From: Bacteroidota bacterium
GTDB lineage: Bacteria > Bacteroidota > Bacteroidia > Chitinophagales > UBA10324
DNA length: 8,986 nucleotides
Direction: 5' to 3'
NCBI GenBank assembly: GCA_003455275.1
Contig: DMRR01000160.1
Coordinates: 1 to 8,986, forward strand
Shown: one piece after another, positions 1-6,715 of the stretch
How the letters are laid out: each line of letters begins with the position of its first letter
Position numbering within the stretch: the first letter of the stretch is position 1
Program-made: the position numbers and the translations under genes
The notes under the pieces: generated by a model
The model's input: the letters and a program-made list of their open reading frames with translations, nothing else
Databases searched by the model: none
What the model was told of the DNA's origin: nothing

Positions 1-1445
1 ACATCCTTGCTTCGCATGTCGAGGTGATTGGTTGGCTCATCGAGAATGAGAAGATTGCTTGGCTCGAGGAGGAGGCACGCAAGAGCGAGACGCGATTTTT
101 CTCCGCCACTTAATACTTTCACTTTCTTGTCCACATCATTTCCTCCGAAGAGAAATGAACCTAAAAGATTGCGCAAGCGCGGACGCATATCATGTGGTGC
201 AAGATGATCCACGGTATCATACACGGTCATGTTGCCATTGAGTTTCTCCGCCTGGTGCTGCGCGTAGTAACCGACTTTAACATTATACCCAAGCTGACAA
301 TCGCCGGTGAAAGGCTCTTCACCATTTATGATTTTGGTGAGTGTGGTTTTTCCTTCTCCATTTCTACCAACAAAAGCCACGCGGTCGTTTCGGTTTATCT
401 GGAAGCCAATGTTTTTTAGAATCACTTTGTCGCCATACTGCTTAGTCATGCTCTTTGCCTCGGCTACAACAACTCCGCTGCGGGGCGCATCCGGAAATCG
501 AAAACGCATGGCACTGTTGTCTTCATCTTCGAGTTCTATTTTATCCATGCGATCGAGTTGCTTGATGAGCGATTGCGCCATCTTCGCTTTGTTCGCCTTG
601 GCGCGGAATTTCTCAATCAGCATTTCCGTTTGCCGGATATCATTCTGCTGGTTCTTGTATGCATTCATAGTTGCCTCGCGTCTTTCTTTCCGCAACTGAA
701 TATATTTTGAATAAGGCGCTTTGTAATCTTCAATCTTGCCGAGTGAAATTTCAATGGTGCGGTTGGTGAGGTTATCAAGAAATCTTTTATCGTGAGAGAC
801 GATGATGATTGCGCCGGGATAGTCAGATAAAAATTCTTCGAGCCACTGAATGGATTCGATGTCGAGGTGATTGGTGGGCTCATCAAGAAGTAGGAGAGTC
901 GGTTGCTTTAAAAGAATCTTCGCCAACTCCACACGCATTTGCCAGCCGCCACTGAATGTAGAAACGAGATTGTGAAACTGCTCGCGCTCGAAACCTAAAC
1001 CCAATAACACTTTCTCAATTTTCTCTTCCTGGTTTCCTGCTTCCAAAAGATGAAGATGCTCTTGCGCATCGTGAAGTTCCTGTAACAAGTCCATGTAATC
1101 ATCGCCGCTGAAGTCAGTGGTGTTGGTCACCTTTTCGGTGAGATCATGCACGCGGGCTTCGAGTCGTTTAATTTCTTCCAGTGCAGATGCAGTTTCTTCA
1201 AAAACAGTTCTACCAGACTTGAAAGTTAAATCTTGTTGAAGGTATCCGATGGTGCACTCGCGTGGAAAAGCAATGCTGCCTTCATCAGTTGAAATCATAC
1301 CGGCAAGAATTTTCAGGATGGTGGATTTTCCGGTTCCATTTCTGCCCACGAGACCAATTCGGTCACGATCGTTAATTAAAAAAGTGACATCGCTAAAAAG
1401 GTATTCGCCACCGTGAGAAATAGCAATGCCGTTCACATTTATCAT
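1..1445 (-). CDS. ABC-F family ATPase (YheS/YdiF-like), 3' end cut off by window edge
   Basis: This is a soluble ABC-F protein: two ATPase domains with no membrane part, a family that acts on the ribosome in translation regulation, stall rescue or antibiotic protection. My translation from the ATG at 1445 opens MINVNGIAISHGGEYLF and stays open to base 1, giving about 481 residues. Domain 1 has Walker A GRNGTGKST (34-42), Q-loop YLQQD, signature FSGGW (164-168) and Walker B/D-loop DEPTNHLD (188-195). A charged linker (about 240-320) rich in K, R and Q matches the interdomain arm that contacts P-site tRNA in this family. Domain 2 has GRNGEGKTT (360-368), Q-loop YYAQHQ, LSGGE (445-449) and DEPTNHLD (469-476). 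The YAQHQ and LSGGEKSRLALA wording resembles YheS/YdiF more than EttA. The C-terminal part, about 60-150 residues by comparison with the family, lies outside the window. No Shine-Dalgarno is seen, as expected for Bacteroidota. The family is certain; the subfamily is not. Confidence 0.95.
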   Translation of the reverse strand, partial: MINVNGIAISHGGEYLFSDVTFLINDRDRIGLVGRNGTGKSTILKILAGMISTDEGSIAFPRECTIGYLQQDLTFKSGRTVFEETASALEEIKRLEARVHDLTEKVTNTTDFSGDDYMDLLQELHDAQEHLHLLEAGNQEEKIEKVLLGLGFEREQFHNLVSTFSGGWQMRVELAKILLKQPTLLLLDEPTNHLDIESIQWLEEFLSDYPGAIIIVSHDKRFLDNLTNRTIEISLGKIEDYKAPYSKYIQLRKERREATMNAYKNQQNDIRQTEMLIEKFRAKANKAKMAQSLIKQLDRMDKIELEDEDNSAMRFRFPDAPRSGVVVAEAKSMTKQYGDKVILKNIGFQINRNDRVAFVGRNGEGKTTLTKIINGEEPFTGDCQLGYNVKVGYYAQHQAEKLNGNMTVYDTVDHLAPHDMRPRLRNLLGSFLFGGNDVDKKVKVLSGGEKSRLALACLLLEPSNLLILDEPTNHLDMRSKD

Positions 1446-1469
1446 GCGCGCGAAAATATATTCTCAATA

Positions 1470-1500
1470 CAGATTTGAGATTTCGGATTACAGATTTCAG
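1470..1500 (-). repeat. Heptad-phased AATC repeat array, copy 1
   Basis: On the plus strand the sequence divides into exact 7-base steps: cagattt, gagattt, cggatta, cagattt, then cag. Read on the minus strand each step carries an AATC or AATCC core followed by two or three variable bases, the same logic as the two arrays around ccmB but in opposite orientation. It is non-coding, upstream of the ABC-F start. Function unknown. Confidence 0.7.
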
Positions 1501-1580
1501 AACACAACAAATTTTTTGTGACGAGGATGCTTTGCATATATAAAACAACTCCATCGCTGCTGCAGAGAACAAAAAATTTC

Positions 1581-1608
1581 AATCTTCAATTTTTAATTTT
1601 CAATCTTT
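1581..1608 (+). repeat. Heptad-phased AATC repeat array, copy 2
   Basis: Four consecutive 7-base units, AATCTTC, AATTTTT, AATTTTC and AATCTTT, start directly behind the ccmB stop codon, with one base between array and stop. The sequence is low in complexity, but the 7-base register is exact. Function unknown; it does not form a GC-rich hairpin and is not an obvious terminator. Confidence 0.7.
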
Positions 1609-1609
1609 C

Positions 1610-2254
1610 TCATTCCCTCCACAAAAAAGGAAACAACAACATCCCGAGAACAAGCATCACTGCATCAAGTGCAATAAGCAGAACAAAATCTTTCAATGGA
1701 AATTCTACGCTAGTTCCATACAATGATTCATTTGAAAGTTTCACCAGCAACAAAAGCACCGGGATGATAACAGGAAAACTCAGAACAGGCATCAGCATTG
1801 CGCTGTTGCCGGCCTTGCTGGCTACCGCACTCATGAGTGTAAATGTGAACGAGAAACTGATGCTGCCAAGTAAAACGATTATCAGAAAATAAAAAGGATG
1901 AAGCAGAGGATTGTCGAGCAGAAGTGAATAGATGATTGTTCCAAGCAAACCCATCAATAACATTAGAATTGTGTTGTAAATCATTTTAGAAATGATAACT
2001 GAAAGCGGACTTGCAATGGAATAATAGTAAATCCATCGCGCGCGTCCTTCCTGTAAAAAACTTTTCACAACAGCATTTACAGCAGTGAAAAGCATTATAA
2101 TCCAATAAAGCATCACCCACATCTCCGGTTTCAATTCAATAAATGAAATGTAGATCAGAAATACCACCGAAGCCAGGTAAAGGAGGATTCCATTGAAAGC
2201 ATAGCGTTGCCGCCACTCAATCAACAAATCTTTTTGTATCAGTTTCCAAATCAT
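1610..2254 (-). CDS. ccmB: Heme exporter protein CcmB
   Basis: CcmB is the membrane subunit of the CcmABC transporter complex of system I cytochrome c maturation; it works with the ATPase CcmA and with CcmC to deliver heme to the chaperone CcmE on the periplasmic side. The 214-residue length is normal (about 215-225). The N-terminus WKLIQKDLLIEWRQR has the conserved cytoplasmic K/RDL-x-E-x-R feature, and six hydrophobic segments follow at about 21-39, 45-63, 90-111, 121-145, 150-171 and 188-211. The loop after helix 2 (FLQEGRARW, 66-74) resembles the conserved CcmB loop. The ATG at 2254 is the only sensible start. The gene stands alone: upstream is a divergent gene and downstream an ABC-F gene that is not CcmA. 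Heptad-phased repeats lie on both sides, 25 bases before the start and 1 base after the stop. I see no clear promoter or terminator. Confidence 0.9.
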   Translation of the reverse strand: MIWKLIQKDLLIEWRQRYAFNGILLYLASVVFLIYISFIELKPEMWVMLYWIIMLFTAVNAVVKSFLQEGRARWIYYYSIASPLSVIISKMIYNTILMLLMGLLGTIIYSLLLDNPLLHPFYFLIIVLLGSISFSFTFTLMSAVASKAGNSAMLMPVLSFPVIIPVLLLLVKLSNESLYGTSVEFPLKDFVLLIALDAVMLVLGMLLFPFLWRE

Positions 2255-2279
2255 CCGTGGCGAAAATAAGTGGATGATT

Positions 2280-2321
2280 AATCAATAATCTTTAATCAAA
2301 AATCTAAAATCTTAAATCGCT
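2280..2321 (+). repeat. Heptad-phased AATC repeat array, copy 3
   Basis: Six 7-base units in unbroken register each begin with AATC: AATCAAT, AATCTTT, AATCAAA, AATCTAA, AATCTTA and AATCGCT. This is the cleanest of the three arrays in the window and fills almost half of the 98-base gap between the divergent ccmB and glycosylasparaginase genes. It could affect promoters on either strand, but no TAnnTTTG element is evident in the gap. Confidence 0.8.
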
Positions 2322-2352
2322 TTCCGTTTATTTACCCAAACATTATTCATTC

Positions 2353-3327
2353 ATGACTTCCCGAAGAAAATTTATTCAACAAACGACTGCTGGAGCAGCA
2401 GCGCTAACAATTCCGTTTAATGTTCCGGCAAAGACATTCAGGCCAATGACTGACCCGGGCGCTTTAGTTCTTTCGACCTGGAACTTCGGTTTGAAGGCAA
2501 ATGAAGAAGCATGGAAAGTTTTAAAGGCAGACGGAAGAGCGCTCGATGCAGTGTGTGCTGGAGTAAAAATTCCTGAAGCTGATCCCAAGGTTACATCTGT
2601 TGGTTACGGAGGGCTGCCTGATCGTGATGGCCGTGTAACACTGGATTCTTGCGTGATGGATGAATTTGGAAATGCAGGTTCAGTCTGCGCGATTGAGCAC
2701 ATCATGCATCCGTCATCAGTGGCTCGCTTGGTTATGGAAAAAACTCCACATGTAATTTTAGTGGGAGAAGGAGCATTGCAGTTTGCTATTGACCAGGGAT
2801 TCAAAAAAGAAAATTTACTTACACCTGAATCGGAACAGGCCTGGAAAAATTGGTTGAAAACAGGAGACTACAAGCCGATTAATTGGGAAAACAATCATGA
2901 CACAATTGGCATGATTGCCATTGATTCAAAAGGTAACCTTAGCGGCTGTTGCACAACCAGCGGACTTGCCTACAAGATGCATGGAAGGGTAGGTGACTCA
3001 CCCATTATTGGCGCAGGATTGTTTGTTGACAATGAAGTAGGCGCTGCCACTGCCACCGGCAATGGTGAGTATGTGATAAAAGTTGCAGGAACTGCAATGA
3101 TTGTTGAGCTGATGCGCCAGGGAAAATCACCGGTTGAAGCATGTCATGAAGTAGTAATGCGCGTTGCAAAAAAATTTCCGGATAAAGTGAAAGACATTCA
3201 AACTGCCTTCATTGCTATCAACAAACACGGCGAGTATGGCGGCTATGCTTTGCGAAAAGGATTTCAATATGCTCACTACAACACCGAAGGTTTCGGATTG
3301 AGTGATTCAGAATTTTTTGCTGAATAA
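2353..3327 (+). CDS. Tat-exported N4-(beta-N-acetylglucosaminyl)-L-asparaginase (glycosylasparaginase)
   Basis: This is an Ntn-hydrolase of the glycosylasparaginase/isoaspartyl peptidase family. Family enzymes cleave the amide between N-acetylglucosamine and asparagine in N-linked glycopeptides and mature by autocleavage into two chains. The catalytic site is clear: HDTIG at 182-186, so cleavage should occur between Asp183 and Thr184, with Thr184 as the nucleophile. GRVGDSPIIGAG (211-222) carries the expected substrate-binding Arg212 and Asp215; TGNGE follows at 235-239. STWNF (41-45) matches the conserved Trp segment of the flavobacterial enzyme. The N-terminus has a textbook twin-arginine signal, SRRKFI at 3-8 followed by a weakly hydrophobic Ala-rich stretch, so the folded enzyme should be exported to the periplasm. 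Length 324 is typical. The gene converges with lpxB with one base between the stops. Substrate preference cannot be read from sequence; asparaginase or isoaspartyl activity is an alternative. Confidence 0.93.
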   Translation: MTSRRKFIQQTTAGAAALTIPFNVPAKTFRPMTDPGALVLSTWNFGLKANEEAWKVLKADGRALDAVCAGVKIPEADPKVTSVGYGGLPDRDGRVTLDSCVMDEFGNAGSVCAIEHIMHPSSVARLVMEKTPHVILVGEGALQFAIDQGFKKENLLTPESEQAWKNWLKTGDYKPINWENNHDTIGMIAIDSKGNLSGCCTTSGLAYKMHGRVGDSPIIGAGLFVDNEVGAATATGNGEYVIKVAGTAMIVELMRQGKSPVEACHEVVMRVAKKFPDKVKDIQTAFIAINKHGEYGGYALRKGFQYAHYNTEGFGLSDSEFFAE

Positions 3328-3328
3328 T

Positions 3329-4405
3329 TTATTTCAGAAAATCAATCAACTCCTTCGCGGCATTTTCTGAAGCGCCCTTGCCACCAAGTAATGTTTTCAT
3401 TTCTGAATAGTTCTGTAACATTTCCTTCCGGTAATTTTCATCGCGCAAAATTTTTTCCAACTCATTACTCAGATTATTCAAGCTGCAATCTTGTTGTATG
3501 AATTCTCGCACCGCTTCTTTTTCCAGAACAAGATTCACCGGTGATATCCATTTCACCTTCACCAATTGTTTTGCAATCATGTAAGTGAGTGCGCTCGTTT
3601 TATAGCAAACCATTTGCGGCACATCAAGCAATGCAGTTTCCAATGTTGCAGTTCCAGAATTTACCAATGCAGCTCTCGCGCGACGAAGCAATGCATGTGT
3701 ATCATCAAAAACCAGCTGAATGTTTTTTGAATTGAATCCCGAATAAATTTTTCTGTTGTGAACTGAAAGTGCTGCCACTAAAAACTTTTCACTTGGAAAG
3801 TTCTGTGCAACTGAGTTGTAAACTTTCGCCATTGATTTTATTTCCTGTTCGCGGCTGCCCGGAAGAAGTGCAATTGAATTTCTCTCAGTCGAAAAATTGG
3901 AATCATCAAGCGCATCCAACAATGGATGACCAACAAATTTCACTTCATAATTCCACCTATGGTAGAAGTCAACCTCGAATGGAAAAATGCAAAGCATCAG
4001 GCCAACATATTTTTTTATATCATGAGCACGATTCTCCTTCCATGCCCACAGTTTCGGTGAGATATACCAGCAGGTTTTGAAATTATTTTCTTTTGCAAAC
4101 TTCGCCATGCGAAGATTGAATCCCGGGTAATCAATCAGCACCACGACATCAGGTTTATATTCAAGAATGTCCTTTTTACATTCATTCAGCAGTGAATTAA
4201 TTCTTCGAATGTTTTTCACCACTTCCCACACACCCATAAAAGCAGTTTCGCTGTAATGATGAACCAGCGTAGCTCCGGCAGCTTTCATTCTATCACCGCC
4301 CCATGCTCTGATTTGGGCAGAAGAATCAATTTGCTTAATAGCTTTTATAAAATTGGAACCATGTAAATCACCCGATGCTTCACCTGAAATAATATAGTAG
4401 CGCAT
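3329..4405 (-). CDS. lpxB: Lipid-A-disaccharide synthase LpxB
   Basis: LpxB (glycosyltransferase family 19) condenses UDP-2,3-diacylglucosamine with lipid X to form lipid A disaccharide 1-phosphate at the inner face of the cytoplasmic membrane. The 358 residues carry the family motifs in order: SGEASGDLHG (7-16), AFMGVWEVV (55-63), DYPGFN (92-97), ISPKLWAW (115-122), FPFE (141-144), FVGHPL (157-162), LLPGSREQEI (180-189) and NSGTATLETAL (249-259). It is slightly shorter than the 382-residue E. coli enzyme and ends without obvious truncation. The ATG shares one base with the TAA of the preceding small membrane protein gene (TAATG), which suggests translational coupling. It is the last gene of the surE operon, and its stop lies one base from that of the convergent asparaginase gene, with no strong terminator between them. 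Confidence 0.96.
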   Translation of the reverse strand: MRYYIISGEASGDLHGSNFIKAIKQIDSSAQIRAWGGDRMKAAGATLVHHYSETAFMGVWEVVKNIRRINSLLNECKKDILEYKPDVVVLIDYPGFNLRMAKFAKENNFKTCWYISPKLWAWKENRAHDIKKYVGLMLCIFPFEVDFYHRWNYEVKFVGHPLLDALDDSNFSTERNSIALLPGSREQEIKSMAKVYNSVAQNFPSEKFLVAALSVHNRKIYSGFNSKNIQLVFDDTHALLRRARAALVNSGTATLETALLDVPQMVCYKTSALTYMIAKQLVKVKWISPVNLVLEKEAVREFIQQDCSLNNLSNELEKILRDENYRKEMLQNYSEMKTLLGGKGASENAAKELIDFLK

Positions 4406-4698
4406 TAGCTTCCGATAAAATCTTTGTAGAAGTAGGCAATTATTCCAAATGCAATCAGTAGCGTAATTCCCGCTATGCCTTTGAGTGCTTCATCTTTCTT
4501 TGATCGCAAGTAGGCGCCTGCCGGAATCACATTTCCTATCAGGGAAATTATTGATAAAAATTTCAGGCTAAACGAACCAGAAGGAATCAAATCATTTTCC
4601 AGGAGCAAAGATTTCAATTCATAAAAAACTACAAAAGCCATGAAAGGAAAAATTAAACCTACTATAACTCCGATGTATGCTTTATCTTGTCTGAACAT
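4405..4698 (-). CDS. Small three-helix membrane protein of unknown function between surE and lpxB
   Basis: I do not recognise a named family. The 97-residue product (MFRQDKAYIG start, YKDFIGS end) has three predicted transmembrane segments at about 8-27, 44-64 and 74-91, joined by short loops: one with charged residues and LIPSGS (about 28-43) and one very basic, RSKKDEALKG (65-74). By the positive-inside rule the second loop would face the cytoplasm, which places the N-terminus outside. A longer reading exists from an ATG at 4818, but that part overlaps surE in another frame; the ATG at 4698, ten bases after the surE stop, is a far better start. The stop overlaps the lpxB ATG by one base. 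The tight arrangement with lpxB suggests co-expression and perhaps a link to the envelope, but this is inference from position only. Similar short membrane genes are, from memory, common at this position in Bacteroidota. Confidence 0.8.
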   Translation of the reverse strand: MFRQDKAYIGVIVGLIFPFMAFVVFYELKSLLLENDLIPSGSFSLKFLSIISLIGNVIPAGAYLRSKKDEALKGIAGITLLIAFGIIAYFYKDFIGS

Positions 4699-4708
4699 TG
4701 ATTTAAAA

Positions 4709-5500
4709 TTATTTCCAGTAATTATTAATTCTTGGAATGGCATGATGAGCTGTAAGATCAAATTGAATTGGCACAACCGAAACAAAACCATGCTTGAGCG
4801 CCCACTCATCCGTGTCATCGCCGGGATCCCGGTTTACAAATTTTCCAGTGAGCCAATAATATTTTCTGCCGCGCGGATCCATCCGCTCATTGAATTCTTC
4901 TTCCCATTTAGCTGTGGCCTGTCGGCAAACTCTTATTCCTTTAATATTCTTATGATGAACATCAGGAAAATTTACATTCAGAAGTGTGTTAGTCGGAAGG
5001 CCATTTTTTAAAACACCGTGCGCTATTTCTTTCACATATTTTTTTGGACCGGTTAAATCTGCATCATGAGCATAATTAAGAAAGGAAAAACCAACTGCGG
5101 TAATTCCTTCTATCGCGGCTTCCATTGCTGCTGACATGGTGCCACTGTATATAATATTGATAGAAGAGTTGCTACCGTGATTAATTCCGCTTACACATAA
5201 ATCAGGTTTTCCTTTAATGATTTTATCAACTCCAAGTTTTACACAATCCACTGGTGTTCCGCTGCATTGATAAGCTTCTACATTTTCGAATATGTCAACG
5301 GATTCTAACCGAAGCGGGTCATCAATAGTAATCGCATGCCCCATTCCGCTTTGTGGTGAGTCAGGTGCCACTACAATTACTTTCCCCAGTTCTTTCATTA
5401 CTTCCACCAATGCACGAATGCCCGGAGAAGTTATTCCATCATCATTGGTTACAAGAATGAGTGGTTTGCGTGATGCAGATTTCTTTTTTGCTGTTGCCAT
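4709..5500 (-). CDS. surE: 5'/3'-nucleotidase SurE
   Basis: SurE is a metal-dependent phosphatase that removes phosphate from nucleoside 5'- and 3'-monophosphates and can attack short polyphosphate. With the start at 5500 the product is 263 residues. The metal site is complete: the Asp pair in TNDDG (Asp20, Asp21), Ser51 in SPQSGMGH and Asn107 in VSGINHGSN. Further family features are CSGTPVDCVKLG (79-90) and YSGTMSAAMEA (118-128). The N-terminus carries a basic tail, ATAKKKSASRK, before the first strand ILVTNDDG. An in-frame TTG at 5518 would add six residues but falls inside the likely -7 promoter element, so the ATG at 5500 is preferred. It is first in the operon, followed after 10 bases by the small membrane protein gene and then lpxB, and it diverges from thiH. 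Confidence 0.95.
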   Translation of the reverse strand: MATAKKKSASRKPLILVTNDDGITSPGIRALVEVMKELGKVIVVAPDSPQSGMGHAITIDDPLRLESVDIFENVEAYQCSGTPVDCVKLGVDKIIKGKPDLCVSGINHGSNSSINIIYSGTMSAAMEAAIEGITAVGFSFLNYAHDADLTGPKKYVKEIAHGVLKNGLPTNTLLNVNFPDVHHKNIKGIRVCRQATAKWEEEFNERMDPRGRKYYWLTGKFVNRDPGDDTDEWALKHGFVSVVPIQFDLTAHHAIPRINNYWK

Positions 5501-5515
5501 TGTGAATTGTTGAGG

Positions 5516-5523
5516 CAAACTTA
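5516..5523 (-). promoter_or_regulatory. Likely -7 promoter element for the surE-lpxB operon
   Basis: On the minus strand this reads TAAGTTTG, an exact match to the Bacteroidota TAnnTTTG element, 15 bases before the surE ATG. Transcription would start a few bases downstream and give a very short leader. No clean TTG is present at the usual 18-20 base distance upstream, so only the -7 half is supported. Confidence 0.5.
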
Positions 5524-5594
5524 ATTAACTGAATAAAGTGTGCAGTTGTAAACTTCCCGTATATTTAGTTTTGTTGTCCATTTTATTTGCACCG

Positions 5595-6713
5595 GTGAAA
5601 AACAGTTTCGAAAATATTTTTAACGAGTATGACTGGAATAAAGTATGTGAGAAAATTCATCTGGTAACCGACGCAGATGTGGAGCGTGCTATCCAACTCG
5701 CCGGGCACGGAACTCCGGAAGATTTTTTAGCACTTGTATCGCCCGCCGCAAAAAATCATTTGCCTGAAATGATGCAAATGAGTTATGCGCTTACAAGAAA
5801 ACGATTTGGAAAAACTATTCAGCTTTTCATCCCAATGTATTTGAGCAACGAGTGCAATAATATTTGCACATATTGCGGTTTCAGTTTTGGGAATAAAATT
5901 CCGAGAGTGACACTAACTGATGAAGAAATACTGAATGAAGTTGCTGTTATAAAAGCCATGGGATACGAGCATATTTTATTGGTGACAGGAGAGGATCAAA
6001 ATAGGGTAGGGGTAGATTATCTTTCACATGCAATTGAATTAATTCGCCCGCACTTTGCGCACATTTCGCTTGAAGTTCAACCTCTTGATAAGAGTGAATA
6101 TGAAAAACTGATTCCGTTTGGGTTAAATACTGTATTGGTTTACCAGGAAACTTATCATAAGGAGAACTACAAACTCTATCATCCAAAAGGAAAGAAATCA
6201 AATTTCAGTTACCGTCTGGCAACTCCTGAAAGGTTGGGCGAATCCGGAATTCACAAGATTGGTTTAGGTGTTTTGCTCGGACTTGAAGATTGGCGAACCG
6301 ATTCTTTTTTCACGGCGCTTCATCTGAATTTTCTGGAAAAGAATTTTTGGCAAACGAAGTATTCCATTTCATTTCCCAGGCTGCGTCCGGCTGAAGGAGA
6401 TTTTATTGCTAAACATCCGATGAGTGAAACAGATTTATTGCAGCTCATTTGTGCCTTCAGAATTTACAATGAAAATGTAGAGCTTTCGCTCTCTACGCGT
6501 GAGCGTGCTTTGTTCAGAGACAAAGTTTTTCCTCTTGGAGTTACCAGCATGAGCGCAGGATCCAAGACAGACCCTGGCGGTTATTCAAGCAATAAAAATG
6601 CTCTCGAACAATTTCATATAGATGATGACCGCACTCCATTTGAAATTGCTGAGGTTGTCCGTTCGCGGGGTTTTGATGTTGTGTGGAAGGATTGGGATGC
6701 AGTGCTCGGCTGA
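5595..6713 (+). CDS. thiH: 2-iminoacetate synthase ThiH (radical SAM tyrosine lyase)
   Basis: ThiH splits tyrosine by radical SAM chemistry into dehydroglycine (2-iminoacetate) and p-cresol; the former supplies the C2-N3 unit of the thiamine thiazole ring made with ThiG. The product is 372 residues, close to E. coli ThiH (377). The radical SAM cluster motif is CNNICTYC with Cys87, Cys91 and Cys94. The SAM-barrel segments HILLVTGED (126-134) and SLEVQPL (158-164) follow, then VYQETY (182-187), GLGVLLGLEDWR (223-234), and a C-terminal part with LSTRE, SKTDPGGY and the closing WKDWD, all as in ThiH. An in-frame ATG at 5538 would add 19 residues (MCSCKLPVYL onwards) that the family lacks; the GTG at 5595 yields MKNSFENIF, the usual ThiH beginning. 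No thiC, thiS, thiG, thiE or thiF lies nearby and no TPP riboswitch is recognisable upstream. It converges with tilS with two bases between stops. Confidence 0.93.
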   Translation: MKNSFENIFNEYDWNKVCEKIHLVTDADVERAIQLAGHGTPEDFLALVSPAAKNHLPEMMQMSYALTRKRFGKTIQLFIPMYLSNECNNICTYCGFSFGNKIPRVTLTDEEILNEVAVIKAMGYEHILLVTGEDQNRVGVDYLSHAIELIRPHFAHISLEVQPLDKSEYEKLIPFGLNTVLVYQETYHKENYKLYHPKGKKSNFSYRLATPERLGESGIHKIGLGVLLGLEDWRTDSFFTALHLNFLEKNFWQTKYSISFPRLRPAEGDFIAKHPMSETDLLQLICAFRIYNENVELSLSTRERALFRDKVFPLGVTSMSAGSKTDPGGYSSNKNALEQFHIDDDRTPFEIAEVVRSRGFDVVWKDWDAVLG

Positions 6714-6715
6714 AA

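Larger units (their letters stand above)
1446..1609. other. Intergenic stretch between ABC-F gene and ccmB
   Basis: These 164 AT-rich bases lie between two minus-strand genes. They hold two heptad-phased repeat arrays (listed separately) and, between them, about 80 bases in which I recognise nothing. There is no convincing terminator after ccmB and no full Bacteroidota promoter before the ABC-F start. The closest -7 candidate is TATATTTT on the minus strand just upstream of the ABC-F ATG, which lacks the final G and a matching TTG. Whether ccmB and the ABC-F gene share a transcript cannot be decided. Confidence 0.6.

Noticed and set aside
59..699. Plus-strand reading frames over the left end
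   Set aside because: They are shadows of the minus-strand ABC-F gene, whose motifs occur in full order on the other strand.
19..889. Near-identical 29-base stretches at 19-47 and 861-889
   Set aside because: Both encode the DEPTNHLD Walker B region of the two ABC-F ATPase domains, so this is the internal domain duplication of the family and not a separate repeat.
1503..1520. CACAA/TTGTG inverted repeat as terminator for ccmB
   Set aside because: It has a five-base AT-rich stem, no T-run follows on the minus strand, and it lies about 90 bases after the stop; too weak to call.
1470..2321. CRISPR array or transposon ends at the phased repeats
   Set aside because: Units are 7 bases with no spacers, no cas genes or transposase are present, and the arrays are not terminal inverted repeats of one element.
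2337..2345. Possible ccmB promoter TAATGTTTG on the minus strand
   Set aside because: It has three bases, not two, between TA and TTTG, and no TTG lies at the right distance upstream.
4699..4818. Forty-residue N-terminal extension of the small membrane protein, from 4818
   Set aside because: It lies entirely inside surE or the short gap after it, in another frame, and the ATG at 4698 fits operon spacing.
5501..5518. TTG start for surE at 5518, adding six residues
   Set aside because: The TTG lies within the TAAGTTTG promoter-like element at 5523-5516, and the ATG at 5500 gives a normal SurE N-terminus.
5538..5594. Signal peptide or membrane anchor on ThiH
   Set aside because: The hydrophobic stretch arises only if translation starts at 5538; the family begins at the residue equivalent to the GTG at 5595 and is cytosolic.
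5501..5594. TPP riboswitch before thiH
   Set aside because: The gap is short and I see no CUGAGA-type conserved box or paired helices of the THI element.
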